Assembly (NCBI GenBank): GCA_937959285.1 | Contig: CALGAR010000016.1 | Span: 1-64,000 of the forward strand | From: an uncultured Bryobacterales bacterium | Lineage (GTDB): Bacteria > Acidobacteriota > Terriglobia > Bryobacterales > Bryobacteraceae | DNA: 64,000 nt | Reading direction: 5' to 3' | Shown: positions 1 through 10,405 of the stretch, piece by piece | Layout: the number at the start of each line of letters is the position of its first letter | Position numbering within the stretch: position 1 is the first letter of the stretch | Notes under the pieces: generated by a model | Databases searched by the model: none | Seen by the model: the letters and a program-made list of their open reading frames with translations, nothing else | Told to the model about the DNA's origin: nothing | Translations under genes and position numbers: made by a program

Positions 1-829
<829 letters not shown>

Positions 830-866
830 GGCCTAGCGGAAGCAATTCCTTCGAAGATCGACTCCT

Positions 867-900
867 GAGAGAACAGGACGGCCCCTCATCCTGTTCTCTC
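867..900 (+). terminator. Rho-independent-type terminator after groEL
   Basis: A perfect 12-bp inverted repeat: GAGAGAACAGGA at 867-878 and its complement TCCTGTTCTCTC at 889-900, with a 10-base loop. It lies 38 bases after the groEL stop. The downstream strand is pyrimidine-rich (CTGCCTTTCT) without a pure T tract, so termination is likely but not certain. Confidence 0.75.
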
Positions 901-999
901 CTGCCTTTCTGACACTCCCCAGAGAATACAATAAAAGGGGGGCGACGGCTGTCCCGTTCTGCATGATGCCTGCAGATCCATAACGGCACGGTCGAAGCC

Positions 1000-3900
1000 A
1001 TGTTGAAGGGGCATGCCGTGAGCGGGACATCACCCTTCGTGGCGCTGTCGCCGCGCGATTACGACGCGGTTCTGTTCGACCTGGACGGCGTCCTGACAAA
1101 AACGGCCCGCGTCCATGCCACAGCCTGGAAGCACCTTTTCGACGAATTCCTCAAAGAGCGAGCCGCAGAAGAAGGAGGAGTCTTTGTCCCTTTCGACATC
1201 GACGTCGACTACCGCCGCTACGTAGACGGGAAGCCCCGCTATGAAGGCGTAGCTGCATTCCTCAAGTCCCGCCAAATCGAATTGCCGCTTGGTTCGCCGG
1301 AGGACAGCCCGAAGCTGAAGACCGTGTACGGACTGGGCAACCTGAAAGCGCGGTATTTCCTGGAGGAACTCAGACAGCACGGCGTTGAGCGATATGAGTC
1401 CTCGATTGAGCTCGTGCGGACGCTTCGATCGGAGGGCATCAAAACAGCCGTAGTCACTTCGAGCAGAAACTGCGACGCCATCCTGCACGCAGCCGGGATT
1501 GCGGATCTTTTCGACGTCCGCGTGGATGGATCGGATCTTGCCCGGTTCAATCTCAAGGGAAAGCCCGCTCCGGATGCATTTATCGAGGCGGCTCGGCGGC
1601 TGAAGGTGGAACCGCAACTAGCCGTGGTTGTCGAGGACTCAATCGCCGGAGTCCAGGCCGGGCGGGCGGGAGGATTCGGTCTAGTCATCGGTGTCGATCG
1701 CGGCGGTTCGTCCATCGACCTTCGCCGGGCCGGCGCCGACGTAGTCGTGGTGGACCTTGCCGTAGTGCGCCTTGCAACGGACCCGCCGTCCACATGGTCG
1801 CTCGTGTTCGATGGATTTGATTCCGAGCGCGAAGGCATTCGCGAAGCGCTTTGTACCTTAGGGAACGGCTACTTTGCGACAAGAGGGGCTGCTCCGGGCT
1901 CAGTTGCCGACGGCGTCCACTACCCGGGAACCTACATTGACGGTGTCTACAACCGCGTGCGCGTGCTTGTTGATAACCGCTCGTTCGACAACGAAGACCT
2001 CGTCAACATGCCGAACTGGCTGTCGTTGCAGCTACGCATCGGGGACGCAGGCTGGTTCGACGAAGGAAAGGTCAGGCTGCTCGAGTACCGCCAAGAACTG
2101 GACCTTCAGTGCGGGATGCTTTTGAGGACTATAAAGTTCGACGACGCCGGACGGCGCAGCACGCTTCGCGAGCGAAGGTTCGTCTCCATGCAAAGCAAGC
2201 ATCTGGCGGCGTTGGAAGTGACGCTAACACCGGAGAACTGGTCGGGAAGTGTCACGATTCGCTCAGGAATCGACGGCCGTGTCGCCAACACAGGCTCCAA
2301 GCTCTATTCGAGATTTAACAACAAACATTTGGTGCCGCTGGATTCGGAGGTCATTGGGGACAATGCTGTTTGCCTTGTCGTGCGTACGAGGCAATCCATG
2401 ATTCGCGTCGCAGAGGCGGCACGAACGGAAGTGACGGTGGAGGGCAAGCGCGTCGAAGGCCAGCGGCAGAGTATTCAGGAGCCGGGATACGTGGGGCAGG
2501 AACTGACGCTTCATCTCACTCCGGGTAAGACGGTGTTTCTTGAGAAGATTGTGTCGGTGTACACCTCGAGAGACCATGCCATTTCGGAGCCCGGTCTTGA
2601 AGCACGCAAGGCCATCGCGCGAGCAGGCAGCTTCGGAGAGCTGGCGGAAGCGCACGTCCGTGCATGGAAGCACTTATGGCGGCGATTTGACGTGGATATT
2701 GAGCCTCCGCAGCCCGGGAAGCTCAACGTGCTGATGCTTCTGCGGTTGAACATGCTCCACCTGCTGCAGACCGTCTCTCCCCAGTCGATTAGCCTCGATA
2801 TTGGCGTACCCGCGCGGGGTTGGACCGGAGAGGCGTACCAGGGACACGTATTCTGGGACGAGCTTTTCATCTTCCCGTTTTTCAACTACCGAATGCCGGA
2901 GATTACCCGGTCGCTGCTCATGTACCGCTATAACCGTCTGGACGAAGCGCGCGCTGCCGCACAGGAGGCGGGTTACAAGGGCGCAATGTTTCCCTGGCAG
3001 AGCGGAAGCAACGGCGAAGAGGTCACGCAAGTGCGGAACCTGAATCCGCGGTCAGGACGGTGGATGCCGGATAACACCAACCTGCAGCGCCACGTGGGAA
3101 GCGCCATCGCCTACAACGTGTGGCAGTACTTCCAGGTCACGCGGGATCTGGAGTTCATGGAGTCCTATGGAGCGGAGCTTATCTTCGAGATCGCACGCTT
3201 CTGGTCGAGCATCGCTCACTTCAGCGAAGGACGCGGGCGCTACGAGATTCATGGCGTCATGGGGCCTGACGAGTTTCACGACGCCTATCCCAATGCCTCC
3301 AGGCCCGGTCTCAACAACAACGCATACACAAACGTCATGGCGGTCTGGGTGCTGTGGCGCGCGCTCGAAGTTCTGGACTTGCTGTCCGCGACGCGGCGCG
3401 CCGAGCTCCTGACGTCTCTTCAAATCACCCAGGACGAGATTGCACGATGGGACGACATCAGCCGCCGAATGTTTGTGCCGGTGCTCCCCGACGGGATCAT
3501 CCTTCAGTTCGAAGGATATGAGAACTTGCTCGAATTCGATTGGGACACCTATCGAAAGCGGTATGGCAACATCCAGCGGCTGGATTTCATCCTGGAAGCA
3601 GAGAACGACACGCCAAACCGGTACAAGCTCTCCAAGCAGGCCGACGTGCTGATGCTGTTCTACCTGTTCTCAGCCGAGGAGCTTCATGCGATCTTCGAAC
3701 GCCTGGGCTACTCCCTCAGCAAAGACGTGATTCCTCGCACCGTCGCCTACTACGAGGGCCGGTCGTCTCATGGCTCGACGCTCTCCCGTGTAGTCCATTC
3801 CTGGGTCTTTGCACGTTTGGACCGCAGCCGCTCGATGTGCTACTTCGCGGAGGCGCTTCAAAGCGATGTGAACGACATTCAGGGCGGCACGACGGCGGAA

Positions 3901-4185
3901 GGCGTGCATCTCGGGGCCATGGCGGGCACGGTGGATTTGGCCGTGCGTGTATCGACGGGAATCGAACTCAGCGGCGATGTGCTCCGCTTCAACCCGCAAC
4001 TGCCCGAAAACATCGAGCGCTTCGACATGACGATCCGGTATCGGGGGTATTCGCTCGATGTGCGGCTCACGCGCAATCAACTGATGGTCTTCGCTCGCGA
4101 TCGCGGCCCCATGCCGATCCGGCTCGGATACAGGGACGAAGTGTACGACTTTGACGGAGGCAGGCGCGTCTTTCAGCTCGCCTGA
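1000..4185 (+). CDS. Fused beta-phosphoglucomutase (HAD) / GH65 disaccharide phosphorylase
   Basis: A 1061-residue cytoplasmic fusion. Residues about 20-245 are a HAD beta-phosphoglucomutase-type domain: D27-L-D29-G is the nucleophile motif, SS follows VVT, and VVEDSIAG is motif IV. Residues about 268-1050 are glycoside hydrolase family 65, with TLGNGYFATRGA at the start and GPDEFHDAYP holding the expected catalytic acid Glu758. GH65 enzymes phosphorolyse trehalose, maltose or kojibiose to glucose and beta-glucose-1-phosphate; the HAD domain would convert that to glucose-6-phosphate, so both steps sit on one chain. The sugar specificity cannot be told by eye. Start: ATG at 1000 has no clear ribosome site, and GTG at 1018 is an alternative. 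It probably feeds the nearby phosphoketolase. Confidence 0.9.
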   Translation: MLKGHAVSGTSPFVALSPRDYDAVLFDLDGVLTKTARVHATAWKHLFDEFLKERAAEEGGVFVPFDIDVDYRRYVDGKPRYEGVAAFLKSRQIELPLGSPEDSPKLKTVYGLGNLKARYFLEELRQHGVERYESSIELVRTLRSEGIKTAVVTSSRNCDAILHAAGIADLFDVRVDGSDLARFNLKGKPAPDAFIEAARRLKVEPQLAVVVEDSIAGVQAGRAGGFGLVIGVDRGGSSIDLRRAGADVVVVDLAVVRLATDPPSTWSLVFDGFDSEREGIREALCTLGNGYFATRGAAPGSVADGVHYPGTYIDGVYNRVRVLVDNRSFDNEDLVNMPNWLSLQLRIGDAGWFDEGKVRLLEYRQELDLQCGMLLRTIKFDDAGRRSTLRERRFVSMQSKHLAALEVTLTPENWSGSVTIRSGIDGRVANTGSKLYSRFNNKHLVPLDSEVIGDNAVCLVVRTRQSMIRVAEAARTEVTVEGKRVEGQRQSIQEPGYVGQELTLHLTPGKTVFLEKIVSVYTSRDHAISEPGLEARKAIARAGSFGELAEAHVRAWKHLWRRFDVDIEPPQPGKLNVLMLLRLNMLHLLQTVSPQSISLDIGVPARGWTGEAYQGHVFWDELFIFPFFNYRMPEITRSLLMYRYNRLDEARAAAQEAGYKGAMFPWQSGSNGEEVTQVRNLNPRSGRWMPDNTNLQRHVGSAIAYNVWQYFQVTRDLEFMESYGAELIFEIARFWSSIAHFSEGRGRYEIHGVMGPDEFHDAYPNASRPGLNNNAYTNVMAVWVLWRALEVLDLLSATRRAELLTSLQITQDEIARWDDISRRMFVPVLPDGIILQFEGYENLLEFDWDTYRKRYGNIQRLDFILEAENDTPNRYKLSKQADVLMLFYLFSAEELHAIFERLGYSLSKDVIPRTVAYYEGRSSHGSTLSRVVHSWVFARLDRSRSMCYFAEALQSDVNDIQGGTTAEGVHLGAMAGTVDLAVRVSTGIELSGDVLRFNPQLPENIERFDMTIRYRGYSLDVRLTRNQLMVFARDRGPMPIRLGYRDEVYDFDGGRRVFQLA

Positions 4186-4221
4186 GCGGCATCCGGCGAG
4201 ACACCGTTCAGGCATGCAGAG

Positions 4222-6294
4222 CTACAGGCGGGCGCGCCGCAGCAGCTGCGCGTTGATTGCGACAATGACCGTGCTTGCGGACATCAGGATCGCGCCGGCG
4301 GCGGGCGGAAGCAGAATGCCTTGCGCGGCCAGTACTCCAGCGGCAAGCGGAATCGCAATGATGTTGTATCCGGCCGCCCACCAAAGATTCTCGACCATCT
4401 TGCGATAGCTTGCCCGGCTGAGGGCGATGATGCGCGGCACGTCCCGCGGATCGCTTCGAACCAGCACGATGTCCCCCGCTTCGACTGCGACGTCTGTGCC
4501 GGCGCCGATCGCAATGGCGACGTCGGCCGTGAGGAGCGCGGGTGCGTCGTTGACGCCATCACCCACCATGGCTACTCGCTTTCCGCGGTTCTTCAGTTCG
4601 CGAATTTTCTCCATCTTTTCTTCGGGAAGAACTTCAGCAAAGACGGTATCAATGCCAAGGTCCGCCGCCACTGCCTCGGCGACGGCTCTCGAATCTCCCG
4701 TCAACATCACGACTTCAATGCCCTGGCCGTGCAGCTGCTGGACCGCCTCCCGCGACTCCGGCCGGATGGCATCAGCCACTGCAAACACTGCAATGGCATT
4801 ACTCGAAGTCAAGAGATAGACAGACGTCGCGCTGCGTGCTGCTCCTTTTTGGGCTGCTTCCCGGAGCACAGGGGCCGCCGTCACCTTCAGCCGGCGCAGC
4901 AGGGCAGGGCCGCCTACGTAGAACTCCCTTCCGTCGACGAGAGCTTGTACGCCGTGGCCCGGAATGGCTTGGAACTGTTCGGCCTCGGGAATGCTCAATC
5001 CGCGTTCCTGCGCGCTTCTGACGATCCCTTGCGCGATCGTATGCTCCGAATCGTGTTCTACGGCTGCCGCAATGCGGAGCGCCTCATCGCCGGTCACACT
5101 GCCATCCGTCGTGATGCCGATCACGCGAAATTCTCCGCGCGTCAGCGTGCCCGTCTTATCGAAAACGACCGTCGTAAGATTCCGGGCCTCTTCGAGACCG
5201 CGGCGGTTTCTCACCAGCAGTCCCGACCGGGCGCCGAGGGTTGTGGAGATCGCGATCACAAGAGGTACCGCCAGTCCGAGCGCGTGGGGACATGCGATCA
5301 CCAGCACAGTTACGACACGCTCGATGATAAAGGAGCCCGGAGCGCCCAGGGCTGCCCATGCCAAAAGCGTGATGGCGGCGGAGGCGATCGCGGCCAGCGT
5401 GAGGAAGAAAGCAGCGCGGTCCGCCAGAGCTTGCGCTCGCGAACGGGACGCCTGCGCCTGCTCGACAAGCCGCATAATGCTCGCAAGCGCGGTCCGGTCG
5501 CCCGTGCCCGTGATCTCGACCCGGAGCGATCCCGCTCCGTTCACCGTTCCGGCAATCACCTTTGCGCCTTCCGCCTTTGGAACAGGAACGGATTCTCCTG
5601 TAATCATCGACTCGTTGACGTCACTTCTCCCGCTGCGCACGATGCCGTCGGCCGGAATCGCTTCCCCGGGCCGGACCAGCACGAGATCGCCCTCACGGAG
5701 CTCGGACAGGGGCACATCGTCGACACGGTCATCGGTGATTCTCCGGGCGGTGCTCGGGAGGAGCCGGGCGAGCTCGCGCAAAGCCCCGCTGGCTTGCGAG
5801 ATCGACCGCATTTCCATCCAGTGCCCGAGCAGCATGATGGTGACTAGCGTGGCCAGCTCCCACCAAAGCGCCTCTCCTCGATAACCGAGAGTTACCGCCA
5901 GGCTGAAGACGAATGCGACGCTAATTGCGAGTGCAATCAGCGTCATCATTCCCGGAAGCCGGTCACGCAGCTCATGACGGGCTCCGGCTAAGAAGACCGA
6001 GCCGCCGTAGAGAAAGACAGCGGCGCCGAAAATCGCCGGGATGTACGCCGATCCTGGGAAGACAGGGGCAGTGAAACCCAGCCACGCTTGCACCATGCCG
6101 CTCCATACAAGGGTGGGGATGGTGAGCAGCAGGGAGATCCAGAACTTGTCCCGGAACATCTCGACACTGTGGCCTCTGTGGCGGTCATGTTCACCATGGC
6201 CCGCGGCTGCGTGTTCCCGAAAATCGTGCTGATCCGCGTGCGGACCGGGCGCGTGATGCCGGTGGCTGGTGTGCTCGGAAGAGCTGGATTTCAC
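4222..6294 (-). CDS. copB: Copper-translocating P1B-type ATPase, CopB class
   Basis: Inner-membrane metal exporter. With the start chosen here the protein is 690 residues. It opens with a His-rich cytosolic tail (SHRHHAPGPHADQH and further His/Asp), followed by paired helices, the TGES actuator motif, the membrane motif CPH at residues about 335-337, the phosphorylation loop DKTGTLT (Asp about 379) and GDGVNDAP. CPH instead of CPC, together with the His-rich N-terminus, is typical of CopB (P1B-3) pumps, reported for Cu(II)/Cu(I) or Ag. The start is GTG at 6294, preceded by GTGGAGGCCAG; a longer frame from 6414 would overlap the phosphoketolase stop. It lies 59 bases after xfp, probably in the same transcript. 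Confidence 0.9.
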   Translation of the reverse strand: MKSSSSEHTSHRHHAPGPHADQHDFREHAAAGHGEHDRHRGHSVEMFRDKFWISLLLTIPTLVWSGMVQAWLGFTAPVFPGSAYIPAIFGAAVFLYGGSVFLAGARHELRDRLPGMMTLIALAISVAFVFSLAVTLGYRGEALWWELATLVTIMLLGHWMEMRSISQASGALRELARLLPSTARRITDDRVDDVPLSELREGDLVLVRPGEAIPADGIVRSGRSDVNESMITGESVPVPKAEGAKVIAGTVNGAGSLRVEITGTGDRTALASIMRLVEQAQASRSRAQALADRAAFFLTLAAIASAAITLLAWAALGAPGSFIIERVVTVLVIACPHALGLAVPLVIAISTTLGARSGLLVRNRRGLEEARNLTTVVFDKTGTLTRGEFRVIGITTDGSVTGDEALRIAAAVEHDSEHTIAQGIVRSAQERGLSIPEAEQFQAIPGHGVQALVDGREFYVGGPALLRRLKVTAAPVLREAAQKGAARSATSVYLLTSSNAIAVFAVADAIRPESREAVQQLHGQGIEVVMLTGDSRAVAEAVAADLGIDTVFAEVLPEEKMEKIRELKNRGKRVAMVGDGVNDAPALLTADVAIAIGAGTDVAVEAGDIVLVRSDPRDVPRIIALSRASYRKMVENLWWAAGYNIIAIPLAAGVLAAQGILLPPAAGAILMSASTVIVAINAQLLRRARL

Positions 6295-6353
6295 CCTGGC
6301 CTCCACTTGGCGCGGCGCCGTCGCGGCGTCGCTTCTTCTCGATTCAGGCTCGG

Positions 6354-8753
6354 CTAGCCGCGCAGTTCCGGCGGCGACTGTGATTCTTCCTTGACATAGG
6401 GGCCCCACTTCCAATTCCGGATCTCCGGAAGGTCATCGCCGTACTTTTCGATATACCTTCGGTGATCAACCAGTTTTTCTTGCAACTCCTGCTTCAGGTA
6501 TGCGGCGCGAGAGCCAAGCTGCGGCAGCCGGTCGATCACATCCATGGCAAGGTGAAAACGATCGAGGTCATTCAGCACCGCCATGTCGAACGGCGTCGTG
6601 ATCGCTCCCTCTTCCTTATACCCCCGAACGTGCAGGTTCGCGTGATTGGTTCGGCGGTAGGTCAGGCGGTGAATCAGCCACGGGTAGCCATGGTACGCAA
6701 AGATGATCGGCCGGTCTTTTGTGAACAGCACGTCAAAATCGCGGTCAGGCAGTCCATGCGGGTGCTCGCTGGGAGGCTGGAGCTTCATCAAGTCCACGAC
6801 GTTCACAACACGGATCTTCAATCCGGGGATGTTGCGGTGCAGAATCTCTACAGCGGCCAGCGTTTCGAGCGTAGGGACGTCTCCGGCGCACGCCATCACG
6901 ACGTCCGGTTCGAAGCCCTTGTCCGTGCTGGCCCAATCCCAGATCCCGATGCCGGCCGTACAGTGGCGGATCGCGGCGTCGATGTCCAGCCATTGCGGGG
7001 CTGGATGCTTGCCGGCCACGACGACGTTCACATAATGGCGGCTGCGCAGGCAGTGATCCATGACAGATAGCAGGCAGTTGGCGTCCGGCGGAAAGTAGAC
7101 GCGTACAATCTGCGCCTTCTTGTTGACGACAATGTCAATGAATCCGGGATCCTGATGCGTGAATCCGTTATGGTCCTGCCGCCATACGTGGCTTGCCAGG
7201 AGGTAATTGAGCGACGCGATCTTGCGCCGCCAGGGGATTTCCAGTGTCACTTTCAGCCACTTGGCGTGCTGATTGAACATGGAGTCGACGATGTGAATGA
7301 AGGCTTCATAGCTGTTGAAGACACCGTGCCGGCCGGTCAGCAGATAACCTTCCAGCATTCCCTGGCACTGGTGCTCGCTGAGCACTTCCATTACGCGGCC
7401 CTCAAGGGCCAGAAACTCATCGTCGGGATCGCTACAAGCCACCCACTGGCGGTTGGTCGTTTCGAAGACGGCGCCTAGCCGGTTGGAAAGCGTCTCGTCC
7501 GGTCCCCAGATGCGAAAGTTGCGCTGATCCTGATTCAACCGGATCACGTCCCGAAGAAATGTTCCGAGTACACGAGTGTCTTCGGCCTGGACGGAGCCAG
7601 GGGAGGGAACGCGGACTGCATATTTTGTGAAATCAGGAAGGCGGAGATCCTTGAGAAGGACGCCCCCGTTCGCGTGCGGGTTCGCGCCCATGCGCCGTTC
7701 GCCCTTGGGGGCAAGTTCTTTCAGTTCAGGCCGCAGCCGCCCGTCCGCATCGAACAGTTCCTCGGGCCGATAGCTCCTGAGCCATGCTTCGAGCTGTTCC
7801 AGTTGCTCGGGGTTCGTCGCTGGCTCTGGCAGCGGAACCTGATGCGATCGGAAGGTCCCCTCCACACGATGGCCGGCAACCGTTTTGGGACCGGTCCATC
7901 CCTTGGGCGTCTGGAGCACGATCATCGGCCAGCGGGGCCGGGCTGTGCGCTCCTGTTCGCGCGCACCCCGCTGGATCTCATGGATTTCGGCAATCACACG
8001 GTCGAGCGTGGAGAACATCAGCGGATGAAGAACGGCGGGATCATCGCCACATACGAAGTAGGGCTCCCAGCCGCAACCCCGCATGAAATCGGCAAGTTCC
8101 TCCTGCGGAATTCGAGCGAAGACCGTGGGGTTTGCGATCTTGAAGCCGTTAAGGTGCAGAATCGGCAACACCGCGCCGTCCGTGGCAGGATTCAGGAACT
8201 TATTGGAGTGCCACGCCGTGGCGAGCGGGCCGGTTTCCGCCTCCCCGTCACCAACAACGCAGGCGGCAATCAGAGCCGGGTTGTCCAAGACTGCCCCGAA
8301 CGCGTGGCTCAGAGAGTAGCCGAGTTCTCCGCCTTCGTGAATCGATCCAGGGATCTCGGGGCCGACGTGGCTTGGAAGGCCGCCAGGGAAGGAGAACTGC
8401 CGGAACAACTTACGCAGCCCGGCTTCGTCCTGGGTCACATCCGGGTAGAATTCGCTGTACGTTCCTTCCAGATAAACGTTCGCCACTACAGCCGGGCCGC
8501 CGTGTCCGGGACCCGAAATATAGATCATGTTGAGGTCGTAGTCGCAAATTACCCGGTTGAGATGGACGTAGATAAAATTCTGTCCGGGCACCGTTCCCCA
8601 ATGTCCCAGCAGCCGCCGCTTGATGTGCTCGGGCCGCAGCGGCTCTTTCAGCAGGGGGTTGTCATACAGATAGATCTGGCCCACGGACAGGTAGTTTGCT
8701 GCGCGCCAGTAAGCGTCTATCCGAGCGAGAAGTTCCCGCGAGGGCGTGCTCAT
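6354..8753 (-). CDS. xfp: Xylulose-5-phosphate/fructose-6-phosphate phosphoketolase
   Basis: Cytoplasmic thiamine-diphosphate enzyme that cleaves xylulose-5-P or fructose-6-P with phosphate into acetyl-phosphate plus a sugar phosphate. At 799 residues it has the full family length. Visible landmarks are LSVGQIYLYDNPLL near the N-terminus, GHWGTVPGQNFIY, the TPP-binding GDGEAETGPLATAWHSNKF, and the pyrimidine-domain region SYEAFIHIVDSMFNQHAKW. ATG at 8753 follows GGAAGGAG with further purines. It is transcribed with copB downstream and lies next to a phosphorylase/phosphoglucomutase fusion that supplies hexose phosphate. Acetyl-phosphate production without oxygen fits a low-energy or stress role; no acetate kinase gene is visible here. 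Confidence 0.97.
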   Translation of the reverse strand: MSTPSRELLARIDAYWRAANYLSVGQIYLYDNPLLKEPLRPEHIKRRLLGHWGTVPGQNFIYVHLNRVICDYDLNMIYISGPGHGGPAVVANVYLEGTYSEFYPDVTQDEAGLRKLFRQFSFPGGLPSHVGPEIPGSIHEGGELGYSLSHAFGAVLDNPALIAACVVGDGEAETGPLATAWHSNKFLNPATDGAVLPILHLNGFKIANPTVFARIPQEELADFMRGCGWEPYFVCGDDPAVLHPLMFSTLDRVIAEIHEIQRGAREQERTARPRWPMIVLQTPKGWTGPKTVAGHRVEGTFRSHQVPLPEPATNPEQLEQLEAWLRSYRPEELFDADGRLRPELKELAPKGERRMGANPHANGGVLLKDLRLPDFTKYAVRVPSPGSVQAEDTRVLGTFLRDVIRLNQDQRNFRIWGPDETLSNRLGAVFETTNRQWVACSDPDDEFLALEGRVMEVLSEHQCQGMLEGYLLTGRHGVFNSYEAFIHIVDSMFNQHAKWLKVTLEIPWRRKIASLNYLLASHVWRQDHNGFTHQDPGFIDIVVNKKAQIVRVYFPPDANCLLSVMDHCLRSRHYVNVVVAGKHPAPQWLDIDAAIRHCTAGIGIWDWASTDKGFEPDVVMACAGDVPTLETLAAVEILHRNIPGLKIRVVNVVDLMKLQPPSEHPHGLPDRDFDVLFTKDRPIIFAYHGYPWLIHRLTYRRTNHANLHVRGYKEEGAITTPFDMAVLNDLDRFHLAMDVIDRLPQLGSRAAYLKQELQEKLVDHRRYIEKYGDDLPEIRNWKWGPYVKEESQSPPELRG

Positions 8754-8796
8754 CGTCCTTCACTCCTTCCAGTGCGACGCAGTTTCATAGCTGCCA

Positions 8797-8802
8797 AGTA
8801 TA
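8797..8802 (-). promoter_or_regulatory. Candidate -10 element for xfp-copB
   Basis: Reading the minus strand, TATACT lies about 44 bases upstream of the xfp ATG, giving a leader of roughly 35-40 bases that contains the GGAAGGAG ribosome site. No convincing -35 is seen. Support is only the hexamer and its position. Confidence 0.35.
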
Positions 8803-8919
8803 CGAAAGGTAACCAGCTCCAGGCGCTCGCCGGCGGGGTGTCGAGTCTGGTAGGAGTAAAACCTTGCTTCTCTAAGGAGTTCTCTCTGGCATTTTCCAGG
8901 CGACAATGAGGACGAGGCG

Positions 8920-10392
8920 ATGAGAGTTACGCACCAGTTACGGCGGGACGAAGCTCTTCTTCTCGGCGACTTGCGCGAGATCGCGGATCAGGCTTTTTCC
9001 AGAGTTGCCGGCACCCGGCTGATCGGGGGCAATCACGTACGGCTTCTCAAGAATGCCGCTCAAAACTACCCGGCGTGGTTGGATGCCATCCGGCGCGCCA
9101 GGCGCCACGTTCATTTCGAGTGTTACATCATCCACGAGGACGAGACCGGCTGGGAGTTCGGCGAGGCGCTGGTTGCCAAGGCGCGCGAGGGAGTTCCGGT
9201 GAGAGTCATTTATGACTGGATGGGCGCTCTTGGCAAAACGTCGCAGCGGTATTGGAAATACCTGAGGTCGGGCGGAGTGGAGGTGCGTTGCTATAACCCG
9301 CCCCGGCTCGAAAGTCCCCTGGGCTGGCTCTCCCGGGACCATCGGAAGATGCTCTCAATCGATGGCGAGGTCGGTTTTATCACGGGCCTGTGCGTCGGAC
9401 GGATGTGGATGGGAAATTCGGCCCGCGGCCTCGATCCCTGGCGCGACACCGGTGTTGAAATTCGCGGTCCCTCCGTGGCCGACATCGAGCGGGCGTTTCG
9501 ACGGATGTGGGCGCTGATGGGGCCTCCGATTCCGGATACCTTTCCGGTTGAGACGCCGGCTGCCGTGGGCGATATGTGGGTTCGCATCGTCGCCAGCGAA
9601 CCGGCGACTGCCGGCATGCTGCGCCTTGATCAGCTCATTGCCGCCCTGGCACGACAGAGGCTATGGCTGACGGACGCGTACTATGCAGGAACGACGTCGT
9701 TTGTTCAGGCGCTGAGAGCCGCTGCGAAGGACGGCGTCGATGTGCGCTTGCTCGTTCCGAATGCGACCGACATCCCGCTGCTGCGCCCGCTCTCCCGTGC
9801 GGGTTACCGTCCGCTTCTGGAAGCCGGGGTACGAGTATTTGAGTGGAACGGGACGATGCTGCACGCCAAGACCGCTGTTGCGGATGGGACCTGGGCACGC
9901 GTCGGCTCGACCAACCTGAACATTTCGAGCTGGTTTGGGAATTGCGAGCTGGATGCAGTGATTGAGGACAGCTCCTTCGGTGCGGAAATGGAGCAAATGT
10001 ACCTGGAGGATCTGGCGAACGCCACGGAAATCGTCCTGGACGAGAAACGGAAGCTGCGCGTGCCGCGGGAACCCCTCCCCCGGTATTTCTCCCTTGGCAG
10101 CGGCGGGGGCAGCGGCGGACGTGCAGCGGCCGGAGCAATCCGCATCGGCCGTACAATCGGGGCAGCCTTCACGAACCACCGCGTGCTGGGGCCGGTTGAA
10201 GCGCGTCTGATGCTGACCGCAGGCGTCCTGCTCTGTGCTTTGTGCGCCCTCTTCATCCTGGTCCCGCCCTTGCTGGTCTACCCTGTGGCCGTGATGTGCG
10301 CCTGGGGCGGTCTTGCTCTCCTGTACCGGGGATACCGCCTGTACAGGGGGCAGAAGCAGGGGACACGGGCGAAGGGAGAACCTGAACTGTAG
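8920..10392 (+). CDS. Cardiolipin synthase-like phospholipase D family protein
   Basis: A 490-residue PLD-superfamily protein with two HKD motifs: HRKMLSID at about 141 and HAKTAVAD at about 315, each followed by the usual G-S/T-N-like segment (GSTNLNISS after the second). Such enzymes join two phosphatidylglycerols into cardiolipin or transfer phosphatidyl groups. Unlike classical ClsA, which has N-terminal membrane helices, this protein starts with a soluble segment and carries a pair of hydrophobic helices near the C-terminus (about 427-470). ATG at 8920 follows GAGGACGAGG. It is divergent from xfp and convergent with the P-type ATPase, 13 bases apart. Exact substrate is unproven. Confidence 0.85.
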   Translation: MRVTHQLRRDEALLLGDLREIADQAFSRVAGTRLIGGNHVRLLKNAAQNYPAWLDAIRRARRHVHFECYIIHEDETGWEFGEALVAKAREGVPVRVIYDWMGALGKTSQRYWKYLRSGGVEVRCYNPPRLESPLGWLSRDHRKMLSIDGEVGFITGLCVGRMWMGNSARGLDPWRDTGVEIRGPSVADIERAFRRMWALMGPPIPDTFPVETPAAVGDMWVRIVASEPATAGMLRLDQLIAALARQRLWLTDAYYAGTTSFVQALRAAAKDGVDVRLLVPNATDIPLLRPLSRAGYRPLLEAGVRVFEWNGTMLHAKTAVADGTWARVGSTNLNISSWFGNCELDAVIEDSSFGAEMEQMYLEDLANATEIVLDEKRKLRVPREPLPRYFSLGSGGGSGGRAAAGAIRIGRTIGAAFTNHRVLGPVEARLMLTAGVLLCALCALFILVPPLLVYPVAVMCAWGGLALLYRGYRLYRGQKQGTRAKGEPEL

Positions 10393-10405
10393 TCCGGCGG
10401 GATGG

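Noticed and set aside
4321..5847. 508-codon plus-strand frame opposite copB
   Set aside because: Antisense to P-type ATPase motifs; composition is that of a shadow.
7674..8909. 411-codon plus-strand frame opposite phosphoketolase
   Set aside because: Complementary to a conserved enzyme; no ribosome site or motif.
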